From Methylobacterium sp. Leaf104 (GTDB lineage: Bacteria > Pseudomonadota > Alphaproteobacteria > Rhizobiales > Beijerinckiaceae), in the NCBI RefSeq assembly GCF_001422885.1, contig NZ_LMMZ01000034.1, positions 189,055 through 253,054 of the forward strand: DNA of 64,000 bases, in the 5' to 3' direction. The notes under the pieces were generated by a model. That model was not told the DNA's origin. It saw only the letters and a program-made list of their open reading frames with translations, and ran no database searches. Below, one piece after another: positions 41,618-51,271 of this stretch. A program made the translations under genes and the position numbers. The first letter of the stretch is position 1. Every line of letters begins with the position of its first letter.

Positions 41618-41702
41618 CGCGGCATTCCGTCGTTCGTCTGACGGACGATTAACCCGGTCCGGTTCCAAACCCGCTAACCGGGTCGGACGGGGCCGAACGC
41701 CC

Positions 41703-44700
41703 TCAGCGCTCGATCTCGTTCATCGGCGTGCCGGCCGCGAGCCCGTCATTGCCGCCGCCCGCGCTGAACAGCTTGCGCAGGATGCCGGGCGCGAGGGCCG
41801 AGAGCGGGTTCACGCTGACGTCGGGTTTGGCGAGGCGGCCCGAGACGCGGAAGTTCAGGGCGAACAGCCCCTCGTTGCGGCCGCCGCCGAGGAGCTGGCC
41901 GAGGATCGGCAGCTGCGAGACGACGTTGTTCAGGCCGTAGAGGGGCACGAAAGTCCCGTTGATGTCGGTGCGTTCCTTGGCGGTGTCGAGGAAGCCCGTC
42001 ATCGTGAAGCCCATGGCGGGGTTCGAGATCGCGGCGTCGCTGATGTCGATGCGGCTGCCGGTGCGGGTGAAGATCGCCCGCAGGCGATCGAATTCCACGT
42101 CGTTGCCGGCATTCTGGACCACGTATTTCCGGCCGCGCGCGTCCGTGACCTCGCTGGTGGCCGGCCCCTGGGCCATGATGCTCGACAGGGCGGGCTCGTT
42201 GCGCAGGACGAAGTTGCGGATCTGGACCGAGCCCGGCTGCGGTCCGTCGTTCAGGGCGCTCGTCATGATCAGCTTGCCCCCGTACATGCGCTTGTAGATG
42301 TCCGCGAAGCGCAGGGTCGAGCCGGCATCGAGGGTCTCGATGGCGATGCCCGAGACGCCCCGATCGCTGTGGGTGATCTGCGCGGAGAACGGCGCGCTGG
42401 TGAACTTGCCCTGGATGCGTCCGCTGCGGATGTCGCGCCCGCGCAGGGCGACCTTGACGGTCGCGTTGGTGAGGGATTCGCCGTTGAAGCCCGTGAGGAT
42501 GCCGACACTGAGATCGGCGTCGATGTCCTTCGGGGCGGCATCGCGGCCGCCCTTGGCGTCGGAGCCGGCGAGGTTGCGCAGGAAGGGGCGCGCATCGGCC
42601 ACGGCGCCCTTCACGCCGATTCGGTAGCCGTTGCCGTTGCGCTCGGCCTGCAGGCGCATGTCGTCGCCGGGCGAGAGCTTGAAGCTCGACAGGTCGGCCC
42701 GCTCGAAACCGCCCTCGCCGTTCAGCGTGGCGCTGCCCCGCGCCAGCAGGGGCGCGGCTTCGACGGCGAGGTCGCGCAGCTCCAGGCCGCCGCCGGCGGT
42801 CTCCTGCATCGTGAAGCTGGCCCGGCCGGGCTTGCCGACCGCCTTGGTGAAGCCCGGCAGCAATCCGTCGCTGCCGGCCCGGGCGAGGTCGGCCTCGATC
42901 CGGATCGGCGGCTTGCCGGCTGTGGGCCGCCCGATCGGCACGTTGATCCGCACCGGGATCGTGCCGGACAGGAGCGGCGCCACCGGCAGGCCCTTGCGGG
43001 CGCGCAACGCTTCGTCGAGGGCGAGGGCGACGTTGACCTCGCCGGGCGCGCCGGCCTTCGGCTGGCGCAGGTCGACGGTGAGCGCCGACCCCAGCACCCG
43101 TCCGTCGCCCTTCAGCGCGAAGGCACCCCGGTCGTAGGAGACCGAGAAGCGGCCGGCATCCAGGCGCTCCTTGCCGAAGGCCTTGTCGACGGCGATGTCG
43201 GCCAGCGTCCCCGTCATCGTGACCGGAAGCTCCGGCAGGTCGGGGATGTGCTTGAGGTTGAGCGGGAAATCGATCCGCAGGTCGGCGCTGCCCTTGACGG
43301 TGGCCGGGTCGACGTCGACCCCGGTCAGGCTCTTGAACATCTTCGTCTGCAGCAGGGAGACCAGCGCGTCCGCGCCGCCGCCGAGGCGCAGGCCGATCTG
43401 CGCCACCATCGTGTCGGGCGTGATCCTGGGGATGACGAAGGAGCCGTCGGAGATCGACAGGGTGCGACTGTCCTGCATGCGCAGGTCGGCGGTGACGTTG
43501 CGGATCGTCGTCGTCAGGCCCGTGATGGTGCCGGTGACACGCCCGCGCGTCAGCGGCGGGGCGTCGGCGGAGACCATCAGGCTCGCGTCGGAGACCGCGA
43601 AGTCGATATGGACGGCGTTGTCGGGCATCGGCTCGCCGCGGGTGGCGGCGGCGAGTTCGGAGCCGCTCATGTCCACGGTGATGTCCACGGCGTTCACCCG
43701 GCCGCCGCGCAGATTGTCGACGAGGTAGTTGCGCGCGGGCGGAACCACGTGTTCCGGCCAGAGGCGAAGGGCCATGCGCGCGTCGGTGTCGGCGGCCACG
43801 ATGTGCAGGGTCAGACCGTCGTCGTCGGCGGCCGTCCCGATGGTTCCGGTGATCCGGCCGCTCGCCACCCCGGCCCGGACCGAGAAGTCGTCGATGACGA
43901 CCCCCCCGGCCTTGCCGGTGAGGTGGCTCGAGATCGTGTCCAGGGTCACCGGCTTGTCGCCGGCATTGGCCCCGCGCAGGACCGCATCCTTGCCCGACAG
44001 CTCGAGGGTCCAGGCGGATTCCGCGCCCTGCGGCGCGGCGGTCCAGACGCCGGAGAGATGCACCGCGTTGCCGGCCCCGCGATAGTCGAGGGCCTCGAGC
44101 TTCATCGCCCGGCCGGCCTCGTCCCAGCTCACCGCGGCCGCGAGGCTGTCGATGGTGACCGGGTTGAAGTCCTTCGCCTCGATGAGAACGCTGCCGCCGC
44201 CGGTGCGGATCTCGGCCGTCATCGTCTCGATGCGCCCGGCATCGATGGCCACGTCGGCCTTGGCCGAGAGCTTGAGGTCGGTCTCCACCGGCAGCTTCGA
44301 CTGGCCGGACAGGAGGAGGAGGTCGTTGATCGGCAGGTCGTCGAGGGTGATGATGCCGGTGCGCTTGGTGCCGCCGGCCTCGTGCAGGTCGCCGCCGAAG
44401 CGCCATTCCCCGTGCGGTCCGTCGATGCGCAGCTCGAAGACCCGGGCGTCGCGCACGGCATCCCGTCGGAACAGGCCGTTGACGTGCTCGAAGACGGCGC
44501 GTTGGCGGGCATCGTCGTCGATCAGCGTCAGGCGCCCGTTCGTGATCCGCGCCCGGTCGAGGGCGCCGATGACGCCGGCGGAATCCAGCACCACGCCGAA
44601 GATCGAGGCGACGCCGGCGGAGATCGGCGAGACGTGCCCGGCGGCGGCATCGACGCTCGGCAGGGTGTGGGGCACCACCGTCCCCGCCTGGCTGCTGTCG

Positions 44701-45152
44701 GAGGCCGCGAAGGCGATGCTGCCGTTGCGATGGACCAGGGCGGTCATCTGCAGGTCGCGGAACTCGATGGCGCGGGGCTGAACCGCGAGGCGCAGCAGGC
44801 TCCAGGTGTCGAGGCTGACCACCGCCAGGGGCGCCCGGACCACGAGGGCGCCCTCCGGGTTGCGGATGTCGAGACCGGCCACCCGCAGGGCGAGGGAATT
44901 CTCGGGGTCGATCTCCAGGGCGCTGTCGCTGAGGTTGACGCGCCAGCCGGGACCGATGCTGCCGGCGATGGCCGAGGCCACCCGCTCCGACATGCCGTCG
45001 ATCCGCAGCGGCCCCATGGCGAGGCGCCCGATCAGCCCGCCGACGGCGATCACCAGGCCGATCACCAGGGCGGCCACGATCCAGAGCAGCGGCCGCCGCC
45101 GGGCGGCGGGCCGCGCGGGTCGCAAACCTTTGGCCGTTTCCTGGTCCATCAA
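41703..45152 (-). CDS. AsmA-superfamily protein, YhdP/DUF3971-like
   Basis: A 1149-residue envelope protein with one N-terminal membrane anchor (LLWIVAALVIGLVIAVGGLI, about residues 22-41) and a long beta-rich periplasmic part: DUF3971-type repeats in the first two thirds (LSLDTWSLLRLAV, FELRIDGPHGEWRFGGDLHE) and an AsmA-like C-terminal domain (GTLDIGQ-type strands; here SGIAIETLDAGSTLRFADIY, DISDAAISNPAMGFTMTGFL, FVPLYGLNNVVSQLPILGQL). Such proteins bridge inner and outer membranes and help move phospholipid outward, like TamB and YhdP. The window thus holds two members of this superfamily. It is divergent from bcp. Confidence 0.9.
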   Translation of the reverse strand: MMDQETAKGLRPARPAARRRPLLWIVAALVIGLVIAVGGLIGRLAMGPLRIDGMSERVASAIAGSIGPGWRVNLSDSALEIDPENSLALRVAGLDIRNPEGALVVRAPLAVVSLDTWSLLRLAVQPRAIEFRDLQMTALVHRNGSIAFAASDSSQAGTVVPHTLPSVDAAAGHVSPISAGVASIFGVVLDSAGVIGALDRARITNGRLTLIDDDARQRAVFEHVNGLFRRDAVRDARVFELRIDGPHGEWRFGGDLHEAGGTKRTGIITLDDLPINDLLLLSGQSKLPVETDLKLSAKADVAIDAGRIETMTAEIRTGGGSVLIEAKDFNPVTIDSLAAAVSWDEAGRAMKLEALDYRGAGNAVHLSGVWTAAPQGAESAWTLELSGKDAVLRGANAGDKPVTLDTISSHLTGKAGGVVIDDFSVRAGVASGRITGTIGTAADDDGLTLHIVAADTDARMALRLWPEHVVPPARNYLVDNLRGGRVNAVDITVDMSGSELAAATRGEPMPDNAVHIDFAVSDASLMVSADAPPLTRGRVTGTITGLTTTIRNVTADLRMQDSRTLSISDGSFVIPRITPDTMVAQIGLRLGGGADALVSLLQTKMFKSLTGVDVDPATVKGSADLRIDFPLNLKHIPDLPELPVTMTGTLADIAVDKAFGKERLDAGRFSVSYDRGAFALKGDGRVLGSALTVDLRQPKAGAPGEVNVALALDEALRARKGLPVAPLLSGTIPVRINVPIGRPTAGKPPIRIEADLARAGSDGLLPGFTKAVGKPGRASFTMQETAGGGLELRDLAVEAAPLLARGSATLNGEGGFERADLSSFKLSPGDDMRLQAERNGNGYRIGVKGAVADARPFLRNLAGSDAKGGRDAAPKDIDADLSVGILTGFNGESLTNATVKVALRGRDIRSGRIQGKFTSAPFSAQITHSDRGVSGIAIETLDAGSTLRFADIYKRMYGGKLIMTSALNDGPQPGSVQIRNFVLRNEPALSSIMAQGPATSEVTDARGRKYVVQNAGNDVEFDRLRAIFTRTGSRIDISDAAISNPAMGFTMTGFLDTAKERTDINGTFVPLYGLNNVVSQLPILGQLLGGGRNEGLFALNFRVSGRLAKPDVSVNPLSALAPGILRKLFSAGGGNDGLAAGTPMNEIER

Positions 45153-45321
45153 TCCTTGTGCCGCTGGATCGGAACGTCCCCTCGGGCTATCGAGCGGCTG
45201 TCCTACGGGTTTCAGCTTTCGCGGGTCTTTCGCCTTGATCGGTCCCGGTGGGCCGGGGCGTCACGCCCCGTCGCGATGCAACTCCAGAGGCACACCATCA
45301 ATCGGCCGAAAGGAAGGCATG

Positions 45322-45789
45322 ATGCCCCTCGCTACCGGAGATCAGGCGCCCGATTTCACCCTGGCGGGCGCCGGCGACGAGACGATCAGCCTCGGAGCAC
45401 TGAAGGGCCGCAAGGCGGTCCTGTACTTCTACCCCAAGGACGACACGAGCGGTTGTACCCTGGAGGCGCAGGGCTTCAACGCCCTCGGCCCCGACTTCGC
45501 CGCGGCTGACACCATCGTGATCGGGGTGTCGCCGGACTCGGTCAAGAGCCACGACAAGTTCCGCGCCAAATACGCCCTCACCTTCCCGCTCGCCTCCGAC
45601 GAGAGCAAGGCGATGCTCGAGGCCTACGGCGTCTGGGTCGAGAAGAGCATGTACGGCCGCAAGTACATGGGCGTCGAGCGGACCACGATGCTCCTCGACC
45701 GGACCGGCCGCATCGCGCGGATCTGGCCGAAGGTGAAGGTGCCCGGTCACGCCGAGGAGGTCCTGGCCGCCGCCCGCGACTTGGCATGA
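45322..45789 (+). CDS. bcp: Thioredoxin-dependent thiol peroxidase, Bcp/PrxQ type
   Basis: A 155-residue peroxiredoxin that reduces H2O2 and organic hydroperoxides. The peroxidatic Cys45 is in YFYPKDDTSGCTLEAQGF. In two-Cys PrxQ enzymes a resolving Cys lies five residues later; here that position is Gln50, so this is a one-Cys form that needs another thiol partner. AGGAAGG precedes two adjacent ATGs (45319 and 45322); the second is better spaced. It is divergent from the YhdP-like gene. Confidence 0.95.
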   Translation: MPLATGDQAPDFTLAGAGDETISLGALKGRKAVLYFYPKDDTSGCTLEAQGFNALGPDFAAADTIVIGVSPDSVKSHDKFRAKYALTFPLASDESKAMLEAYGVWVEKSMYGRKYMGVERTTMLLDRTGRIARIWPKVKVPGHAEEVLAAARDLA

Positions 45790-45900
45790 AGAGCGACTCG
45801 GCATGACGGCGCGATCCGGCAGGGCGACATGACCCGCATGGTGAATCGTCGGACCGGCGCCTTGGCGGTTCGTTAACCCTGATCCGGGCAGAGTGACGCG

Positions 45901-47115
45901 GTGGATCAGGTCACGCGTCCCATGCCATCGTCCTCTCGGAAAACCTCCTCGAAGACGACCCACGTCGTCTCCGCCGCGCCCGGCGCGACGCTTCGGTCAC
46001 GCCTCCTCGCCGGAGCGCTGGCCCTCGCGGTCGCCTGGGCCGGCGGAGCGACGTACTACCTCGTCTTCCATGACGAGGTGCTCGCCCGCTTCGTCTCGCA
46101 GCAGAGCGCGATCCAGTACGGCTACGAGGAACGGATCGGTGCGCTCCGCCTCCAGCTCGACCGGGTGACGATGGAGCAGGCGGCGGCGCGCGACGGGATC
46201 GCCCAGCGCATGGCCGAGCTCGCCCGACGGCAGGCCGCCATGGAGGCGCGCCAGGCCGTGCTGGCGAACCTGGCCGGCGAGACCGGCGCCGCGGCGCTCC
46301 CGCCCCCGGCGGTCGAGATCCCCGAGCCGGCGCCGCGACCGCTTCCGGGCGGCAAGCCCTTCCCGACCCCCGACGGCCTGCGGCTGCGGACCGACGCGGA
46401 AACCATGCCCGGCCGGCAATCCGCGCGCGCGGCCGAGAGCCGGATCGCGGCCCTGGAGCAGCGCCTCGACGGCCTCGCCGAGGCCCAGTCGCGCGTGCTC
46501 GCCAATCTCGGCCTGCGCGCCGGCAAGGGCGCCCAGCGCCTGCGCCAACTCGTGGTCCGCCTCGGCCTCGACCCGGCCCGCTTCGAGCATGAGCGCCCGG
46601 CCGGCATCGGCGGCCCCCTGGTGCCCCTGAGCGACGCGTTCGGCGCCTCGCTGGCGGACGTGCAGCGCTCCATCGCCGAGGAGGCGCATCTGCGCCGGAT
46701 CACCGCCGGCCTGCCGGTGCGCCGTCCCCTCTCCGGCGAGCTCAGCCTGTCGAGCAATTTCGGCGCGCGCCTCGATCCCTTCACCCGCGGTTACGCCATG
46801 CATACCGGCATGGACATGCGGGCGGAGACCGGCGAGCCGGCCCGCGCCACGGCGGCCGGACGGGTCACGGTGGCGGATTACAACGGCGGCTACGGCAACA
46901 TGGTCGAGGTCGACCACGGCCACGGCCTGGTCACCCGCTACGCCCACCTCTCGGCCTTCGACGTGACGCCCGGCCAATGGGTCGAGCCCGGCACGATCGT
47001 CGGCCGCGTCGGCTCCACCGGGCGCTCCACCGGCAGCCACCTGCATTACGAGACCCGCATCGACGGCGAGCCCGTCGACCCGGTTCGCTTCCTCAGGGCC
47101 GCCGAGGCGCTCTGA
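45901..47115 (+). CDS. M23-family peptidoglycan endopeptidase-like protein with membrane anchor and coiled coil
   Basis: A 404-residue protein: a cytoplasmic Ser/Lys-rich start, one membrane helix (LLAGALALAVAWAGGATYYL, about residues 35-54), a coiled coil (residues 75-125, IGALRLQLDRVTMEQAAARD), a Pro-rich linker, a second helical section and a LytM/M23 domain (residues 280-400). The zinc ligands are present: His and Asp in MHTGMDM, and His in GSHLHYE, with HGHGLVTRYAHLS before it. It should cut peptide cross-links in the cell wall or activate amidases during division or elongation. GTG 45901 is used; ATG 45922 is possible. Confidence 0.92.
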   Translation: MDQVTRPMPSSSRKTSSKTTHVVSAAPGATLRSRLLAGALALAVAWAGGATYYLVFHDEVLARFVSQQSAIQYGYEERIGALRLQLDRVTMEQAAARDGIAQRMAELARRQAAMEARQAVLANLAGETGAAALPPPAVEIPEPAPRPLPGGKPFPTPDGLRLRTDAETMPGRQSARAAESRIAALEQRLDGLAEAQSRVLANLGLRAGKGAQRLRQLVVRLGLDPARFEHERPAGIGGPLVPLSDAFGASLADVQRSIAEEAHLRRITAGLPVRRPLSGELSLSSNFGARLDPFTRGYAMHTGMDMRAETGEPARATAAGRVTVADYNGGYGNMVEVDHGHGLVTRYAHLSAFDVTPGQWVEPGTIVGRVGSTGRSTGSHLHYETRIDGEPVDPVRFLRAAEAL

Positions 47116-47243
47116 GCGGCGATCGGGCGGGCCGCGGCAGGCCCATCCGATCCCTATCGCCTGCAGCGCCCGACGCGCGCCGAGGCCCGGGGAACCCGCA
47201 CGGGAACCGCGTGCGACATTCCCCAGGATTCGGGCGCGGGTCC

Positions 47244-48372
47244 CTATTCGATGTCCTCGACCACGTCGGCGCCGCCATAGACGCGCTGGGCCAGGGACGA
47301 TTCCATGAACGGGTCGAGGGAGCCGTCGAGCACCGCGTCCGGATCGGTGGACTGGGTGCCTGTGCGCAGGTCCTTCACGAGCTGATAGGGCTGCAGCACG
47401 TAGCTTCGGATCTGATGGCCCCAGCCGATATCGGTCTTGGCGGCGGCCTCGGCGCTGGCCTTCTCCTCCCGCTTCTTCAGCTCGGCCTCGTACATGCGGG
47501 CGCGCAGCATGTTCCAGGCGGTGGCCCGGTTCTTGTGCTGCGAGCGCTCCTGCTGGCAGGCCACCACGATGCCCGTCGGGATGTGGGTGATGCGCACCGC
47601 CGAATCGGTGGTGTTCACGTGCTGGCCGCCGGCGCCCGACGACCGGTAGGTGTCGATCCGGCAATCGGATTCCTTGATCTCGATCTCGATCCGGTCGTCG
47701 ATCACCGGATAGACCCAGACGCTGGCGAAGCTGGTGTGGCGACGCGCGCTCGAATCGTAGGGCGAGATGCGGACCAGCCGGTGCACGCCGGACTCGGTCT
47801 TGAGCCAGCCATAGGCGTTGTGGCCCTTGATCAGGAGCGTGGCGCCCTTGATCCCGGCCTCGTCGCCGTCCGACCACTCGACGATCTCGACCTTGTACTT
47901 CCGGCGCTCGGCCCAGCGGGCATACATGCGCTGGAGCATGTTGGCCCAGTCCTGGCTCTCGGTGCCGCCGGCGCCCGAATGGACCTCGAGATAGGTGTCG
48001 AAGCCGTCGGCCTCGCCGGAGAGCAGCGTCTCGATCTGGCGGCGCGCGGCCTCCTTCTCGACGGCGCGCACGCCGGCCTCGCCCTCCAGGATGGTGGCCT
48101 CGTCGCCCTCCATCTCGCCGAGTTCGATCAGCGTGTGGGCATCCTCGAGGTCCTGGCTCAGCTTCTTGATCGCGGTGACGGCGTCATCGAGCTGGGTGCG
48201 CTCGCGCATGACCTTCTGGGCCGCCTCGGCGTCGTTCCAGAGTTCGGGGTTCTCGGAAGCCGCGTTCAGCTCCGCGAGGCGTTTCTCGACGGTATCCCAG
48301 TCAAAGATGCCTCCTCAGCAGTCCGATCGACTGCTTGGCGGCATCCGAGAGTTGTTCGATCTCGGCGCGCAT
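47244..48372 (-). CDS. prfB: Peptide chain release factor 2, with programmed +1 frameshift
   Basis: Release factor 2 for UGA and UAA. It is read as two joined parts: codons 1-23 from the ATG at 48372 to CTT (48304-48306), then a +1 shift over the in-frame TGA (48301-48303) so that reading resumes with GAC at 48302, giving 375 residues. The GGQ loop is [10 protein letters not shown]. The stop-recognition tripeptide, SPF in E. coli, is SPY in [15 protein letters not shown], as in other alphaproteobacteria. The shift is self-regulated: low RF2 slows termination at the TGA and favours the shift. This is not a pseudogene, since the slip signal is textbook. The start has only a weak ribosome binding site. 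Confidence 0.97.
48300..48315 (-). promoter_or_regulatory. prfB programmed frameshift signal
   Basis: On the minus strand: AGGAGG, CAT, CTT, TGA, C. The internal Shine-Dalgarno AGGAGG lies three bases before the slippery CTT codon, with TGA next and C after it, matching the E. coli prfB arrangement (AGGGGG TAT CTT TGA C) in order and spacing. The anti-Shine-Dalgarno contact pushes the ribosome one base forward. Confidence 0.96.
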
Positions 48373-48478
48373 CTGGTGTTTCGGGCTCGTGGTTCGGGGG
48401 TGTGGGACGGGGTGATACCGGGCCGGCCGGATGGTGTAAACGGCGCGCACCCGCGCGCCGCCCCAGGATCGTCGAACG

Positions 48479-48853
48479 ATGCAAGCCCAGAACACCCGGC
48501 GGCTCCGGCTTCTCGCGCTGACCGTCCTGGTCATCGCGGCCGGCCTCTTCCTGCGCCTCGTGCCCCTCGGCCTGCCGGCCGCGGTGACGAAGTGGGGCGG
48601 CTCGGTGCTCTGGGGCGCGATGGTCTACGGGCTCGTCGGCCTCGTGCTGCCGTGGCCGCGCGGACGTATTCTGGCCCTGGCGGCCGCCATCGCCGTCGCG
48701 GTCGAGCTCTTCCGGCTGGTTCACACGCCCGAGCTCGACGCCTTCCGGCTGACGCTGGCCGGCAAGCTGCTGGTCGGGCGGGTGTTCTCGCCCTGGAACC
48801 TCGTCGCCTACGCGGCCGGGATCCTGGCCGCGCGCCTGGCCGACCGGCGCTAG
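48479..48853 (+). CDS. DUF2809 family membrane protein
   Basis: A 124-residue inner-membrane protein with four helices (LLALTVLVIAAGLFLRL, LWGAMVYGLVGLVLPW, ILALAAAIAVAVELFRLV, LVAYAAGILAARLA). Conserved DUF2809 residues are present: LRLVPLGLPAAVTKWGGSVLW, ELFRLVHTPELDAFR and LLVGRVFSPWNL. Function unknown. Its TAG overlaps the stop of the convergent gene by four bases. Confidence 0.85.
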   Translation: MQAQNTRRLRLLALTVLVIAAGLFLRLVPLGLPAAVTKWGGSVLWGAMVYGLVGLVLPWPRGRILALAAAIAVAVELFRLVHTPELDAFRLTLAGKLLVGRVFSPWNLVAYAAGILAARLADRR

Positions 48854-49167
48854 CGCAGGGCCGGGCGAACGTAGTCGGGCGGGCCGATGCGGGCCGGGGC
48901 CAGGACGTATTCGCGCGGGCGATGGCGCTGGTTCAGCGGGCCTTCGCTGAGGCCGTCGGCGAAGTAATCCGTGCCGGTCAGGCCGAAGCCGCCGCCGTTC
49001 ATCACGCTCGGCACCGGCACGGCGTTCGGCACGTCCGGGATCGGCCGACCGCTGCTGGGGCTGGTGGGCAGGACGATCGGACCCTGGGATCCGAGAAAGA
49101 GGGTCTGCGCGGGGGCGGGAACGCTGAACCCGAGACCGATCAGGCCAGCGGCAATAAGGGCTCGCAT
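48850..49167 (-). CDS. Secreted hypothetical protein
   Basis: A 105-residue protein with a signal peptide (RALIAAGLIGLGFSVPAPAQ) and a mature part rich in Pro, Gly and Val (GPIVLPTSPSSGRPIPDVPN, GGGFGLTGTDYFADGLSEGP) ending in PPDYVRPALR; no Cys, probably extended. ATG 49167 is chosen because the signal peptide begins there; a start at 49242 would add a basic stretch. The stop codon overlaps that of the DUF2809 gene. Function unknown. Confidence 0.62.
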   Translation of the reverse strand: MRALIAAGLIGLGFSVPAPAQTLFLGSQGPIVLPTSPSSGRPIPDVPNAVPVPSVMNGGGFGLTGTDYFADGLSEGPLNQRHRPREYVLAPARIGPPDYVRPALR

Positions 49168-49340
49168 CTTCAGCACCACGAGATCACTCCTGCGGGCAGC
49201 CTGAGACCGGGAAGCGAGGCGCCCGCGCGCATCATGCTCCATTCCCGCGACGCTGTCCGTGTCCGTTCGGTCGCGCCGCCACGACTTTCAGCAAAGCCCT
49301 GTGGGCAAAAGCCCCGTCGAGAGGTGCCCGGAACGACGAA

Positions 49341-49361
49341 GGCCGGGCGATCGGCCCGGCC
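49341..49361 (-). terminator. Terminator after the small lipoprotein gene
   Basis: GGCCGGGC (49341-49348) and the GCCCGGCC part of 49354-49361 form a very GC-rich stem around a 5-nt loop. On the minus strand it is followed by TTCGTCGTT. It lies 50 bases past the stop of the lipoprotein gene at 49413. Confidence 0.6.
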
Positions 49362-49412
49362 CTGAGCCGCGAAGGGGTCCGACGATGGTCTCAGCCCTCG
49401 GTCAGCCCTTGT

Positions 49413-49625
49413 TCAGCCCTTGGCGCGGAGCACCACGGAGCGTTCCTGGAGCACCGGCTCGCAGGTCGAGTAGAAGCCGTTCAGGACGGTCGGGCGCGAA
49501 TTGCACTCGTATCCGAGGGTCGGCTCGGGCGCCGGCACCGGATCGCGGGCGACGATCGGCTTCGGGGCGCAGGCCCCCGCGGAGGCGCTCAGCACCAGGG
49601 CGACGGCAAGGGTCAGGCGACGCAT
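49413..49625 (-). CDS. Small putative lipoprotein
   Basis: A 70-residue protein with a lipoprotein-type signal (MRRLTLAVALVLSASAGAC), the Cys at position 19 being the likely lipidated residue; the lipobox AGAC lacks the usual Leu at -3, so lipidation is probable but not certain. The mature part, APKPIVARDPVPAPEP then YECNSRPTVLNGFYSTCEPV, has two Cys that may pair. GAGGATCG precedes the ATG. Function unknown. Confidence 0.65.
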   Translation of the reverse strand: MRRLTLAVALVLSASAGACAPKPIVARDPVPAPEPTLGYECNSRPTVLNGFYSTCEPVLQERSVVLRAKG

Positions 49626-49788
49626 ACGATCCTCGGGCCTCGGCGAACGGGCCGCGCGAAACCATCGGGCGCGGCGCGGCGTCGTTCGACCCTGCTGACC
49701 TCGCACCGCCGTGACAAGCGCATCGGTGCGTTTCGGCGAGCTTTGCGGGCGCCTGTCTCCCGGCCGCAACAACCGGCCGGGGACCTGC

Positions 49789-51021
49789 TCAGCCGGCCTT
49801 CGACAGCGGGGCCTCGGGCAGCGGCACCACGTTGTGCAGCGTCTTGTCCGAGGTCTCGAAGAAGCGCCGGACGTTGCGCGCCGCCTGCCGGATGCGCTGC
49901 TCGTTCTCGACCAGGGCGATGCGGACGTAGTTGTCGCCGTGCTCGCCGAAGCCGATGCCGGGGGCCACGGCCACGTCCGACTTCTCGAGAAGGAGCTTCG
50001 AGAATTCGAGGCTGCCCAGCGCCTGATACTTCTCCGGGATCGGCACCCAGGCGAACATCGAGGCGGACGGGGTCGGGATCTTCCAGCCCGTCTTGCCGAA
50101 GGACTCGATCAGCGCGTCGCGGCGCTTCCTGTAGATCGAGCGCATCTCGACGATGCAATCCTCCGGCCCGTTGAGGGCGGCGGTCGCCGCGACCTGGATC
50201 GGCGTGAAGGCGCCGTAATCGAGGTAGGACTTCACGCGGGTGAGCGCGGCGAGCAGGCGCTCGTTACCGACCGCGAAGCCCATGCGCCAGCCGGCCATGG
50301 AGAAGGTCTTGGACAGGGACGAGAACTCCACCGTGCAGTCGATGGCGCCGGGAATCTCCAGGACGGAGGGCGGCGGATCGCCGTCGAAATAGACCTCCGC
50401 ATAGGCGAGGTCCGACAGGATGATGATCTCGTGGCGCTTCGCGAAGGCGACGAGATCCCGGTAGAAGTCGAGGCTCGCCACGTAGGCGGTGGGGTTCGAG
50501 GGGTAGCAGACCACGATCGCCACCGGCTTCGGGATCGAGTGCTGCATCGCCTTCTCGACCGCCGGGAAGAAGGCGGGTGTCGGTTCGGCCGGAACGGAGC
50601 GGATGACGCCGCCCGCCATGAGGAAGCCGAAGGCGTGGATGGGATAGCTCGGGTTCGGCACCAGCACCACGTCGCCCGGCGCGGTGATCGCCTGCGCCAT
50701 GTTGGCGAAGCCCTCCTTCGAGCCCAGCGTCGCCACCACCTGGGTGTCGGGGTTGAGGCTCACGCCGAAGCGGCGCTTGTAGTAGCTCGCCTGGGCGCGG
50801 CGCAGGCCGGCGATGCCCTTGGAGGCCGAGTACCGGTCCGTGCGCGGCCGGCCGGCGGTCTCCACCAGCTTGGCGATGACGTGCTTCGGGGCGTCGAGGT
50901 CCGGGTTGCCCATGCCGAGATCGATGATGTCGGCGCCGTTGGCGCGGGCCTGGGCCTTGATCCGGTTCACCTGCTCGAAGACGTAGGGCGGCAGGCGCTT
51001 GATGCGGTGGAAGTCGGTCAT
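49789..51021 (-). CDS. Class I/II aminotransferase (AlaC-type, alanine/glutamate or LL-DAP-like)
   Basis: A 410-residue PLP enzyme of fold type I. RIKRLPPYVFEQVNRIK at the start, DLGMGNPDLDAPKHV and RYSASKGIAGLRRA are typical of AlaC/YfdZ and its alphaproteobacterial relatives. The PLP Lys is in SLSKTFSMAGWRMGF; Asn and Asp contacts are in YPSNPTAYVAS and SDLAYAEVYFDG; the carboxylate-binding Arg is in YVRIALVEN. It makes alanine from pyruvate or acts on a related keto acid. GTG 51072 is an upstream alternative start; ATG 51021 matches the family N-terminus. Confidence 0.92.
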   Translation of the reverse strand: MTDFHRIKRLPPYVFEQVNRIKAQARANGADIIDLGMGNPDLDAPKHVIAKLVETAGRPRTDRYSASKGIAGLRRAQASYYKRRFGVSLNPDTQVVATLGSKEGFANMAQAITAPGDVVLVPNPSYPIHAFGFLMAGGVIRSVPAEPTPAFFPAVEKAMQHSIPKPVAIVVCYPSNPTAYVASLDFYRDLVAFAKRHEIIILSDLAYAEVYFDGDPPPSVLEIPGAIDCTVEFSSLSKTFSMAGWRMGFAVGNERLLAALTRVKSYLDYGAFTPIQVAATAALNGPEDCIVEMRSIYRKRRDALIESFGKTGWKIPTPSASMFAWVPIPEKYQALGSLEFSKLLLEKSDVAVAPGIGFGEHGDNYVRIALVENEQRIRQAARNVRRFFETSDKTLHNVVPLPEAPLSKAG

Positions 51022-51271
51022 GGCCTTCACGAAGTCCGAAATGGAATTGAGGCGCGGGGTGACGGGCGTCACCGCCGCGCGAAGCTGTCGTCATCCCGAG
51101 ACGGGAGCGTGGTCTCGTCCGAAGGTCCCTCGAGCGGCATTCGGACGTCCTTTGACGGATCTGCCTTGCGCAGGGCCGTCGCGGAATCCGCACGCCCGGC
51201 GAATCTCTAGCAGTTCTGCGGCCCGACGCCGAACGATATCTGGCGGACCCGACGGCCCGATCTGGCGGATC

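Noticed and set aside
41562-45300. 1315-codon frame opposite the YhdP-like gene
   Set aside because: Low-complexity Gly/Ala/Arg/Val/Glu translation with no motif; the minus-strand gene has a membrane anchor and AsmA-like domain.
47244-48372. prfB as a frameshifted pseudogene
   Set aside because: The interruption is exactly the programmed AGGAGG...CTT TGA C signal, so the gene is intact.
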